Shown here: positions 46,267 through 55,976 of the stretch, piece after piece
How the letters are laid out: the number at the start of each line of letters is the position of its first letter
Position numbering within the stretch: position 1 is the first letter of the stretch
The notes under the pieces: model-generated
What the model saw: only the letters and a program-made list of their open reading frames with translations
What the model was told of the DNA's origin: nothing
The model's database searches: none
Source: Diplolepis rosae
Lineage: Eukaryota > Arthropoda > Insecta > Hymenoptera > Diplolepididae
Length of the DNA stretch: 64,000 bases
Assembly: GCA_030998225.1 (NCBI GenBank)
Contig: JAPYXD010000723.1
Location: forward strand, 23,515,501-23,579,500
Direction: 5' to 3'
Program-made: the position numbers and the translations under genes

Positions 46267-47727
46267 ATAGTCCAAGATTATCAAATTAATTAGTTGAGTT
46301 TGAAATTTTTGTCACTGCCTACATTATCGGAGGATCACTAGTCGCGTATCAGATAGGATACGTTGTCGACAGGTGTCCTCGTAGACAATTTCAAACTCTT
46401 ATATCGCAAATAATGCAAATAAATTCAATATTTAAAGAATTTGAAAATCTTTCTGTGGAAAAAATGACGCTTTCGACTGCGCTGGGATTCGAGCCCAGGT
46501 CTTTCGATTGCCGGTCGACTGCTCTAACCACTGAGCTACACAGGCGTCCGACATCTCTTTCTCCACAGGAAGATCTCCTTATATCGCCTAGTGGCTCAGC
46601 CTTGCGGCTGTAAATGATTTCAAATTAATTAGTTGAGTTTGAAATTTTTGTCACTGCCTACCTTATCGGAGGATCACTAGTCGCGTATCAGATAGGATAC
46701 GTTGTCGACAGGTGTCCTCGTAGACAATTTCAAACTCTTATATCGCAAATAATGCAAATAAATTCAATATTTAAAGAATTTGAAAATCTTTCTGTGGAAA
46801 AAATGACGCTTTCGACTGCGCTGGGATTCGAGCCCAGGTCTTTCGATTGCCGGTCGACTGTTCTAACCACTGAGCTACACAGGCGTCCGACATCTCTTTC
46901 TCCACAGGAAGATCTCCTTATATCGCCTAGTGGCTCAGCCTTGCGGCTGTAAATGATTTCAAATTAATTAGTTGAGTTTGAAATTTTTGTCACTGCCTAC
47001 ATTATCGGAGGATCACTAGTCGCGTATCAGATAGGATACGTTGTCGACAGGTGTCCTCGTAGACAATTTCAAACTCTTATATCGCAAATAATGCAAATAA
47101 ATTCAATATTTAAAGAATTTGAAAATCTTTCTGTGGAAAAAATGACGCTTTCGACTGCGCTGGGATTCGAGCCCAGGTCTTTCGATTGCCGGTCGACTGC
47201 TCTAACCACTGAGCTACACAGGCGTCCGACATCTCTTTCTCCACAGGAAGATCTCCTTATATCGCCTAGTGGCTCAGCCTTGCGGCTGTAAATGATTTCA
47301 AATTAATTAGTTGAGTTTGAAATTTTTGTCACTGCCTACATTATCGGAGGATCACTAGTCGCGTATCAGATAGGATACGTTGTCGACAGGTGTCCTCGTA
47401 GACAATTTCAAACTCTTATATCGCAAATAATGCAAATAAATTCAATATTTAAAGAATTTGAAAATCTTTCTGTGGAAAAAATGACGCTTTCGACTGCGCT
47501 GGGATTCGAGCCCAGGTCTTTCGATTGCCGGTCGACTGCAGGCTGAGCCACTAGGCGATATAAGGAGATCTTCCTGTGGAGAAAGAGATGTCGGACGCCT
47601 GTGTAGCTCAGTGGTTAGAGCAGTCGACCGGCAATCGAAAGACCTGGGCTCGAATCCCAGCGCAGTCGAAAGCGTCATTTTTTCCACAGAAAGATTTTCA
47701 AATTCTTTAAATATAGTCCAAGATTAT
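46267..47727 (-). repeat. Tandem array of a 339-bp tRNA-like repeat, with 15-bp TSD
   Basis: Units start at about 46282, 46621, 46960 and 47299 with an exact 339-bp period and near-identical sequence (e.g. CATTATCGG versus CTTATCGG in unit 2; GCTCTAACC versus TTCTAACC). All are minus-oriented. The fourth unit is cut at GTCGACTGC, and a plus-oriented piece (47539-47712) follows, making a hairpin end. The entire block lies between two copies of ATAGTCCAAGATTAT (46267-46281, 47713-47727), so it behaves as one insertion. The 66-codon frames repeated here just read through the tRNA-like head. Confidence 0.85.
47597..47669 (+). tRNA. tRNA-like head of the repeat (pseudo-tRNA)
   Basis: Best-preserved plus copy. 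Acceptor GCCTGTG / CGCAGTC (5 pairs, one G-U, one mismatch), A-box TAGCTCAGTGG, D-arm GCTCAGTGGTTAGAGC, anticodon loop CCGGCAA, T-arm CTGGG-CTCGAAT-CCCAG with a perfect stem. A cloverleaf forms, with GGC (Ala) in the anticodon position. But position 33 is C not T, and the sequence continues into a SINE-like tail (GAAAGCGTCATTTTTTCCAC), so it is the promoter-bearing head of a SINE rather than a working tRNA. Confidence 0.7.
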
Positions 47728-48205
47728 ACCCGGTAACATATTTTTCATTACCGTTTACAATCCATTTTTCTCAGTGTGCAAAGAAAGTAGCCAAAACAAA
47801 AGAACGATATCCGAAACGAATATGCTACTTTCACTAAGAAAAATCGGTGAAGCTACTGTCTTATAAGTAATTCTGACATCCGACAAACGTAAAGAGCACT
47901 AACATTTTGGTAAACTATACCGTTACAGTAAGTTACATTCTCTTACACGCTATGGAAATGTAACAGAATAATAAGCATTTGTAGCATTTAGAAACAGTGT
48001 CGGATAGCAATTGGCTCGGTGAAATTTACTGATCCGCAAGTCAGTACCACTTATGTATTCGTATTTGTAACTACCAAATCTGATTACAGTTACTTGTTCA
48101 GCCTAGTAACATTCAGTTAACTGGCCAGTTGTCCATATAAGTACTTGGAAATTAAGTAAAATTTACCGGATTTTCAGTATATTATACGGAACTTTTTTCT
48201 GCGTG

Positions 48206-48320
48206 TAATATTATTATAAAATTGGTTTGAGCTTCAGTATCAAAATATAAGAAATAAACTTAAATGTATGCGAAGAGCACAAGACCGAGCGCGAAGCGCG
48301 AGGTCCAGAAAGAAATTTTC
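48206..48320 (+). repeat. Family A, copy A5 (3' end)
   Basis: Continuation after the composite element: GAGCTTCAGTATCAAA, then the terminal hairpin ACCGAGCGCGAAGCGCGAGG at about 48284. Confidence 0.6.
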
Positions 48321-48430
48321 GCCAGACAATATTTAATCAGTTAATTTTGATTGATTTCTTGGAAAATTTGACTTAATAATCTGATTAAATAGCTGGCATT
48401 AAATCACTGAATGAAATGAGTAAAAAAGCT

Positions 48431-48596
48431 ACACGGAGAAAAAAATTCTAATAATTCACCATCAAGATGCTTATCTCTGTTCACAAGTTAAAATATTGTT
48501 CAAGTTACCATATGTATTCTACGCAGTACGATGCAGACAGTATAACGCTTACGTATATATTATAAGAATTACCATCTAGAGAATTTTTTAACAGGG
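48431..48596. mobile_element. Possible small MITE
   Basis: Starts TACACGGAGAAAAAAATTCT and ends near AGAATTTTTTAACAGGG; the inner words AATTCACCATC and GAATTACCATCTAG are partly inverted. The match is weak. Confidence 0.3.
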
Positions 48597-49090
48597 ATAT
48601 TGTTTTTTAATAGGGAAAATTTTCATTTTTTTTATATATTTATATTTATATACAAATTATAATGTCTTTATTTTCAATCGAATGTTGCATAAAAATAAAT
48701 GAAATCTACTACGAAAATGTTGGATCTGTAAAAACTACATATCGAAAAATTTTGCATATTTCCGGTCGTTGTAATTGGCCTTCTGAGACCGCTATATGAA
48801 GAATTGCGTGGATAAAGAGTCTACTAATTCGGTACATAACATATCAACAATACTTATTCGTCCAGGTCGCTCAGCTAAAAATATTGATTGGGTAAAATTT
48901 CTTTGAAAATGAGGCCGGAAACGCTGATAATGTCAATGGATTGCGTTATGAAGAAATGTTGACAAATTTTTTACATTGCCTATTATTGATGAAATGAATG
49001 TGCGTAATATGTGCACTGAGATAAATAGATACTAAAAATGAGATACTAGAATGTTGGATATTACCTTATAGTATATCATCTAGATTATAT

Positions 49091-49777
49091 TACACGGAAA
49101 AAACAGTATAGCTGTTCGACCTATACCGGTATATAGTGTCTCGACCCATGCGGTATAGGTGAGACAACTATACTGGTTTGCCGCGCGACCTATACATTGC
49201 TTCGCATGCACGCGACTCTATCCTCAAAATGAGAAAGAAGTGTCATTTTTTCGAGGCATTTTTTCGAAGCGTTTGTCGATTTGTTTGGAGCATTTTTTCT
49301 TTCTTTGAAAGATCATTTTTGCGTATCGCGTATTGTTTTATCACACGCCAAAATTCACAAGAGCGATAACGATGGCATAATATTTTGTTTACGATCGCTA
49401 TACATGGTATTGTCATATCAACGAACTTGTATAGCTGTCTCACCTATACTCGTATAGTTTTGAGGATCATACCGTAGCATTGGTCTGATAGCAATATTTT
49501 CTGGTTCTGAGGACCAAAATATAATTCTCTCAGCTATACTGTTTTTTCACACTCTAAAAACAAGTGTGTTACTTTTACACGTGGAATACTATAGTAACTT
49601 TTTAGGCATTTGAAGTGTGTATTTTTAATACACATTACAAACGTAACGTTTAATTTTAAAACACTTTAACGTTTTGTACCCAAAATGTGTGTTAAAAATA
49701 CACACTTCAAATGCCTAAAAAGTTACTATCGTGATTCACGTGTTAAAGTAACAAACTTGTTTTTAGAGTGCAGTGTA
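49091..49777. mobile_element. MITE K with nested foldback
   Basis: The left end TA-CACGGAAAAAACAGTATAGC pairs with GCTATACTGTTTTTTC at 49533-49548. The remaining right terminus (CAGTG-TA, 49771-49777) is pushed away by a nested foldback. The interior is rich in short palindromes (TATACCGGTATA). The plus frame at 49178 and minus frame at 49243 overlap and are not genes. Confidence 0.6.
49550..49770. mobile_element. Foldback MITE nested in K
   Basis: Ends CACTCTAAAAACAAG and CTTGTTTTTAGAGTG. The arms extend ~100 bp, with AGTAACTTTTTAGGCATTTG paired with CAAATGCCTAAAAAGTTACT. CA flanks both sides. Confidence 0.75.
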
Positions 49778-50249
49778 CATAATATCTAATATATTCTCTT
49801 AAATATACAAGATATTAATGATCAATAACAGTTTATATTCGAAATTTACAATATTAGATATGAAACTTTAATATCTAAGATTTTATAAACAGTAGCGTGT
49901 ACGTGCCTGAGGAAAATACACGTGATCAGAGTCTTTGAATTTCATATAATTTGTCTTTCGCGCTCGCCCATAGCTTTGCCGGTTGCGTGGATATTGGTTT
50001 CGACACTGAATTAATAATGTTTTGTCTATATGAGGTTTTAAAGTGTCATTTTTGAAAATATTTCATATTACCAGTACTGAAATCAGTAAGTATCTATCTA
50101 TATAAGTATGTCAGTTTTATACTTTCAATCTTTGAAATGAAATTTCTAACCTCTCAATAGCACGCCCTAGCGAACTGGCTGAACGCTAGCCTTACGCTGT
50201 AGCGTAAAGCTAGCGTAAAGTAGCATTATAACTCATGAATGAGGTAAAA
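49778..50249. other. No recognisable gene
   Basis: Contains a short local repeat CTAGCCTTACGCTGTAGCG / AAGCTAGCGTAAAG near 50186-50221. Otherwise nothing supported. Confidence 0.35.
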
Positions 50250-50640
50250 TAAATAATTAAAATGTTTTTATCCTTATTCTACGTTAAAAATAACGTTAAC
50301 TGGTAATTGAAATATGCAATAATTTTATTTATTAACGCTAAAAATTAAAAAAACATAATACCTGTCATTGAAGGCAGTGCAGTGGTTCACCTTTTGTGGA
50401 ACTTCTCCGTTAAAGTTGACCATTGGTTGGAGTGAGACACAACTATACTTTCATCTCACTCTAACAAATAGTCAATCCTGACGGTGAAGACATGGAAAGT
50501 GATGAACCACTGCACTGCCTTTAATGACAGGTATTATGTTCTTTTAATTTTTGGCGTTAATAAATAAAATTATTGCATATTTCAATTACCAGTTAACGTT
50601 ATTTTGACAATTTAATAATTATGTTGAACGTTTTTATAAT
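50250..50640. mobile_element. Foldback MITE L, ~130-bp arms
   Basis: Inverted arms include AACGTTAACTGGTAATTGAA / TTCAATTACCAGTTAACGTT, ATAATACCTGTCATTGAAGG / ATGACAGGTATTAT and GGCAGTGCAGTGGTTCA / TGAACCACTGCACTGCC. The spacer is GC-richer and itself partly inverted (GGTTGGAGTGAGA / TCTCACTCTAAC). Confidence 0.7.
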
Positions 50641-51130
50641 CTCCATTTATCAACAGGTTGCCTTGACTTTGAGAATAATCAGCCAAATATGGACTTGCGA
50701 AAACTCTTAAATCGAGGAATTCGAGAAAAAAAGGAGATTATAAAAAAATTTGAATTTCTTAATCAACCATTATTTATATCATGTTATATTTTCTTAATTT
50801 AATTTTTTTCAATCAGTATTTTTACATAATTATTAAACAATTGTATTCAATGACATAAATATTGACTTTAATTATCTAAGATATTACAGTTTAATATCTC
50901 AAATACTATGACCTGATATCTAATGTATTTCAGTTTAACATCTGAGATATTTCAAATTGACATATTGGGTGCTTTAGTTTAATATCTTAGATATTGCGAA
51001 AAAACATCTTTTTTTATATCTGCAGATATTCTGTTTCAATATCTAGATAGCTGTCCCATAGTTAACTCGCAAATATATTATCTGCTAATATCAAGATACA
51101 GCGGTTTATTATCTATTTTTCTCCGTGTGG

Positions 51131-51544
51131 TTTCAACAGAATGGCGACACATGCCACACAGACACTGAAACATTGAATTTATTGCAAACAAAATTCCTAT
51201 ATCGACTGATTTCGCGTAATTCTGCAGTCAATTGGCTGCCTAGATCGTGTAATTTAACGCCGTTAGACTTTTTCCTTTAGGGCTATATGAAAGATCGAGT
51301 CTATGCAGATAATCCACAATCCATTGAAGCCTTGAGAACCAACATCCGTCGCATAATTGGTGGAATAGAGTCGCAAATATGCAAAAATGTGATCGAACAT
51401 TTGGAAAAAAGGATCAACGTCTATAAACGTGTTCGTAGTGCACATTTATCCAATATTATTTTATTCATGAACGAACTATATTCACGAACGAATTATATTG
51501 AAGTAAACTCAATAAATGCTTTATTAATTCCTAAAAAAGAATAG
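51131..51544 (+). pseudogene. Mariner-type transposase relic (C-terminal third)
   Basis: From 51131 the frame reads FQQNGDTCHTDTETLNLLQT, then RLISRNSAVNWLPRSCNLTP-LDFFL, a stop (TAG, 51278-51280), and GYMKDRVYADNPQSIEALRT onward to 51544. The family pattern is QxDGA.CHT and SCDLTPLDFFLWGY. Here the catalytic Asp of the first block is Asn, and the Trp codon before GY is the stop (one-base change from TGG). The N-terminal DNA-binding region and first catalytic Asp are missing: the left side joins a MITE-like end (TTTTTCTCCGTGTGG at 51116). Dead copy. Its 3' flank is shared with 104-790. Confidence 0.75.
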
Positions 51545-52052
51545 TAAGTTTTCAAAAGACAATGTTAAAGTCACATCTTCTTTCTAACCGAATTATCATA
51601 GTCTTTTGGAGATAGTGGAACCATATTTATAACTTTTCCTATCGGAAATAGGAAATAATTGCACCTCCATAACAACAAAAATTCAGTTCATTCTAAATTT
51701 TACCATAGTTCTTATTAGATTTTGTGACCTACATAGAAAGAGTATTTATAAACGCAGTTAAATACTTACATACACATACAGGTAAAGCGTATTAATATTA
51801 ATAGTAAACATACCAATACACGCTCAAATATAATAATAAACGCATCGCAGTGTTATGACACTTGCAATGTAGCAACTTCATGATATACTGAATTATGGAA
51901 ACTTTTAAGATTTGTGAGAAGAAGCTCGGTAGTCCCTCTACTAGCAAAAATCGTAAGTTATAAAGCTGCCACATTCAAATGTAAAAAAATATATGACGTC
52001 ACTCGGCAGTACATTTACTGTTTCCAATGGGAATTTTGTCAATTTTTAATGT
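51545..52052 (+). repeat. 3' flank of the mariner-like element, copy 2
   Basis: Matches 104-735 in reverse, including ACCGAATTATCATAGTCTTT and CTCGGTAGTCCCTCTACTAG. The frame at 51914-52111 lies in this repeat and is not called. Confidence 0.55.
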
Positions 52053-52123
52053 TACACTATATTTACAACTGGTTCATAAAAAGTATTCCCTCCTATCGCT
52101 ATGGTAAATAAAACTAGTTTTAT

Positions 52124-52190
52124 TACTATATCCTCGCTTCTTATTGACTTTTAGTAAAAATAAATATAATAATATTAGATTTTACAATGG
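52124..52190 (+). repeat. Short repeat shared with 940-1003
   Basis: TTTAGTAAAAATAAATATAA with its flanks ATATCCTCG and ATTTTACAATG recurs in the same orientation at 940-1003. The longer blocks beside both copies are inverted relative to each other, so a rearrangement separates the two parts. Confidence 0.5.
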
Positions 52191-52928
52191 AAAGTCTCAT
52201 ATATGATGAGAATGTAATAAAGAATGAATTCAAATTAAAAAACTACACCATTTAAATTGGATCAAAAATTGAAATCATTTATCTTCGTTTTTCTCAAAAC
52301 TTAGATTTTTCACATTCATTGTTCTCGCATAAGGGAACAATATGTCAATAAAGAAATGCATTAAATTCATCCGGAATGTGTGTTTTATTTCAAATTTAAT
52401 ATAATTTTTATTGTACCTACTGAAAAACAAATGATAACATGTACAATATTTGTACTTTGACAAATTGAAATATATTTGGAATAATTTAACTTATGACTCT
52501 GTCGGTTAAACCTGGGACAAAGGACATTTCAACATCTTTTAAATCGTAGTCGAGTAAAATGAATTTGAGAAATACTTAATTCACCTAACATTGAGTCGCA
52601 GCCAATCATATTATATATATTACATATTACATATTACATATATTAACCTAATAACTACACTTATATATAGGACGATACGCTCTCGTCGAAATCACGTACA
52701 CGCTCACTTACGACATTGAGACATAAAATTTGGAACTTTCTTATATAGTGACTGCAAGAATTATTTAGACCTTGTGAGAATACCAGTGTCGTCACTAAAG
52801 TTTTTGGGCCTTACTGAAGTAAAAATAAATCAACTTTTTAAATAAATTATTCATAAAATATATTTTTTTAATCGATATAAATAATTAATTATTATAATTA
52901 TTAATACAACCCTTAATTAATATTTCAA
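52191..52928. other. No recognisable gene
   Basis: ATTACATATTACATATT-type short repeats near 52610-52640. Nothing else. Confidence 0.4.
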
Positions 52929-53221
52929 ATTAATTAGTTGAGTTTGAAATTTTTGTTACTGCCTACATTATCGAAGGATCACTAGTAGACAATTTTAAAC
53001 TCTTATAACGCAAATAAATGTAAATGAATTCAAATATTTAAGAATTTGAAAATCTTTCTGTGGAAAAAAAGACGCTTTCGACTGCGCTAGGATTCGAGCC
53101 CAGGTCTTTCGATTGCTGGTCGACTGCTCTAACCACTGAGCTACACAGGCGCCCGACATCCCCTTCTCCACAGGAAGATTAATGTAGGCAGTGACAAAAA
53201 TTTCAAACTCAACTAATTAAT
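52929..53221 (-). mobile_element. tRNA-like repeat with 42-bp terminal inverted repeats (S4)
   Basis: The ends at 52929-52970 and 53180-53221 are inverted copies over 42 bp with a single difference (GTTACTGCC / GTCACTGCC). Between them lies one minus-oriented tRNA-like head (GATTCGAGCCCAGGTC, GCTCTAACCACTGAGC) with its tail. In the array at 46-47 kb only one of these ends is seen per unit. The AATTAATT palindrome at the borders hides any short target duplication. Confidence 0.75.
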
Positions 53222-53610
53222 TAAATATAATAACGTGGAACATCAGTATACTGAAAATTAAACACGTATTTGAAATAAAAAAGTTTTTATATGTGCCCAA
53301 GACGCAGATTACTTTCATTCGTTCCTGCGTGAATAGATTTAGCTAGAGGAACGAGTCTTACAACTCACGGTTTACTCAACTCTCGAGTGAAGCATAGAGT
53401 AGAATAAACGGAAAGTTCTAGTATTTTTGTGATTCAATAAAATATTGGTTTTTTATAATTATGCTACGAATAAATAATATATATTTTTAGAAATTTTTAA
53501 TGCACGTTTTTATACTTTACAAATAATTACAGTGATACTAAATAATTTATAACTTGTCCATATCGAAAGTTGAGTAAAATTACTCGAACTATTTTTCTCC
53601 GTGTAAGCAA
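53222..53610. mobile_element. Right end of a MITE J family copy
   Basis: AAAGTTGAGTAAAATTACTC then GAACTATTTTTCTCCGTG (to 53602) is the complement of the MITE J left end. The left boundary was not found; the S4 repeat may lie inside this element, as S1 lies inside J. Confidence 0.4.
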
Positions 53611-55340
53611 CTATTTTTGTCAGTGTTAAGTGCAACTGTTAGACGGCCCTGACGTTGTTGGAACAAGTTAAAGAGAGAGAGGGAGTAAAAGTGAGAAAGA
53701 AAGATAGAGAATAACCGCGGCAAAAGTGCAATGCTCGAACAAGGTTCAGTGTACACTCGCCATCCGATGCCACTGACCCAATAATACATATAAAGCGACT
53801 TGCACATTACATTTGCATTGCACTCTTGACACAAGTTAAATCTCTAAACCCTTATGCAAGTATAATGTCTGCGTTTTGGTCACCCTCGATAGTTGTCGAG
53901 CTTCACCTAAGATTTAATGTTCCTGAACAAATCCGGAATATCTCGTATCCTCAACGGTAAAAGCATGCAAGTTACGTAGGTATTTTGCTCCAATAGTCCT
54001 TTATGGAAAACAAGTTATTCAAGCTGATGATTCATTACCTAATAAATACATACTCTCTTTTAACAATATCCAAAAATTTATTCAATATTACGTATGTATA
54101 GGAAAACATTTGCAAGCCTAGAAATAAACTTGATATTCAAACAAAATAAATGTTATTTTTAAAGTTGACATTTTATTTCTCGCAGAGTAAGTATTGTTGC
54201 TGGTTTATTATCGGTGGAAAGTTTTTAAATGTGTTATCATGTCTCTGAACTACAATAATTATTTAAATTCATTGTTTTGTGCCTTGAGGCTTGCGAAACT
54301 AATGAGAGAATTGAAAATTAAAAGCGAAATTGCAATGGCATCTGGTCCGATAACCTGAAATCGGGCAGGCGGTAATAAAAATAGTGGTCTAAGGAGAAGG
54401 AAAGTTGGGTTTGTTGATTGGTAGGAAGGAAGAAACGTCTTCGTAGGTTGAAGACCCTGTTACCAAGGGCAGAGACCTCGATAGGGATATCGTACTCTTC
54501 TTTTCTGTAAATGCAATCGTTTTAAAATTTGATTTTTTCTTTCATATAAAGAAATACTATTCTAATTCCAAACCTTTTAACTTAAAATCAACAAATATCA
54601 CAAAAAATGACGTGAATGCTTGCGAGAAAAATAATAGTATATATGTACTAAATTTATATAATTAAATATCACTGTCAAAACATTTGAGCTTGATAACTTT
54701 GTTCGTCATTAATTTGACTTGCATGACAGGCATGAACATTATTTTATTGTCTTTAAGTTTCGTCATAATTTAAAGGTGAATGATATTGAGTTCTACGATC
54801 GCAGCAAAATGTGGACGTATTATAAAAGTTACAAGATCTTGCCATTTTTATTCTGTGCAATCGCTTGTGCTTAGGTTAGAGACCTCGAGGCCAACGGTAA
54901 AAGTCTTCGGATAACCTGCTCTTTGGTCGTCGATTCTTAGTAAGGAGCGAATAACCCCGAGTTCATTCTACTAAATTTAGTAGCGAAGGCATCCTAATGA
55001 CGTTTTGCATAACTCACCGAACCAGGATAATTTATAATATTGTAAGATACAGTTAATATTCAGCAGAAACTACTTTGAAAATACATTAATTGACTTAATG
55101 AAGAAGGATCTCACATAACAAATTTGAATATCAAAATGTTCAATATTTATAAGTTATTTTATTTTTTTCATTATTCATAACATGAAAAGTAGTATTTTGT
55201 AGCATATAGTTCATTCAGGAAGTCTAATTAAGACCATTACTGTAGGCTGCCGAGTATTTAAAAATATATATTATGAAGTACCTATATATATATATATATA
55301 TCATGAAGCACCTTAATATGTTCTCAAGTATCTGGAACAT
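53611..55340. other. No recognisable gene; one GC-richer patch
   Basis: 53630-53830 is GC-richer, with an AGAGAGAGAGGGAGTAAAAG purine tract. The minus frame at 53589-53834 has no motif. (TA)n at 55283-55301. Confidence 0.35.
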
Positions 55341-55507
55341 CCTGAAGAATTTTAAAGTGACATGTTTGATAACATGTCTGCTATTATATTGACCCATAAT
55401 TCATAGAATTTTTTGTTCATTTCTCGTTATTTTGGCATAGGGTCAGATTCTTTTTATTTCCTTCGAATAAAATTTTCACTATTACATATAAAAATACTCA
55501 AAAAGAA

Positions 55508-55560
55508 AGCAAGGCAAACGTTTCGGCCACATATGGGGGCCCTCTTCAGTGCCATAAATT
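55508..55560 (-). ncRNA. Hammerhead ribozyme motif, intact core (copy 3)
   Basis: Minus strand: stem I GGCA, core CTGAAGAG (N7 is A, which the core allows), stem II GGCC, loop CCCATATGT, stem II GGCC, then GAAACGTT and stem I TGCC. All fixed positions are present. The cleavage triplet is GUU, a permitted but weaker NUH. Stem I (GGCA/UGCC) and stem II (GGCC/GGCC) differ from copy 1 at both sides while keeping pairing. Stem III is the self-complementary ACGU, as in copy 1. Confidence 0.7.
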
Positions 55561-55728
55561 CAAGGATTAATTCAAAATTTCTGTAAAACATTAGAATATA
55601 GGAAATAATGAAATTAAGGATTATCATAGAATTCAAAAACTTATCTCAAAGCTTGCAATTCAAAATGAAGTAGTCCAGTATGCAGCATCACGATTCGAAA
55701 AAATATTTAGAGTTCACTGTGAATAAAA

Positions 55729-55976
55729 AAACCGGATAACAATTAAACCGGGAAACATAAAAAAATTTCCACACGAACCGACCGCAATTTAAAAAAATTT
55801 CTTATTAAAAAAAGGATGCCAAATTGCTTATCAATGGCAGAACGCGAACAAAACCGGATAACAAATAAACCGGGAAACATAAAAAAAAAAAATTTTCCAC
55901 ACGAACCGACCGCAATTTAAAAAAATTTTTATTAAAAGAGGATGCCAAATTGCTCATCAATGGCAGAACGCGAACA
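55729..55976. repeat. Tandem duplication of a ~122-bp unit
   Basis: Two units starting AACCGGATAACAA, with GAACCGACCGCAATTTAAAA and TCAATGGCAGAACGCGAAC in each. They differ mainly in A-run lengths. Internal to the Penelope-like insertion. Confidence 0.85.

Larger units (their letters stand above)
45295..48205. mobile_element. 2.9 kb TA-flanked composite element
   Basis: The ends CACGCAGAAAAAAG and CTTTTTTCTGCGTG are perfect 14-bp inverted repeats, each next to TA (45293-45294, 48206-48207). The uninterrupted site is visible in A2 (TTCACATCTACAATATTATA at 10862). The subterminal parts share further inverted words (AAATTTACT / AGTAAAATTT). Inside are a tRNA-Leu/Ser-like sequence (45893-45985), an inner MITE-like piece, and the tandem tRNA-like array. 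No transposase frame is visible, so it is non-autonomous. Confidence 0.7.

Noticed and set aside
46413..47291. Three identical 66-codon frames (MQINSIFKEF...) spaced 339 bp apart
   Set aside because: They read through the complement of the tRNA-like head and tail of a tandem repeat; identity comes from DNA duplication, not from protein selection.
47597..47669. Functional tRNA-Ala gene
   Set aside because: Cloverleaf forms, but position 33 is C, the acceptor has a mismatch and the sequence runs on into a SINE-type tail shared by all copies.
46267..47727. CRISPR-like regular repeat spacing
   Set aside because: Period is 339 bp with no variable spacers; the unit is a tRNA-derived repeat in a eukaryotic genome.
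44084..48320. Helitron assignment for family A
   Set aside because: A 3' hairpin is present but the 5' TC and 3' CTRR termini and an A/T target could not be shown.
48431..53603. A 5 kb element bounded by TACACGGAGAAAA and TTTTTCTCCGTGTA
   Set aside because: These ends match two different MITE families beyond the first 14 bases, so they are unlikely to be the two ends of one element.
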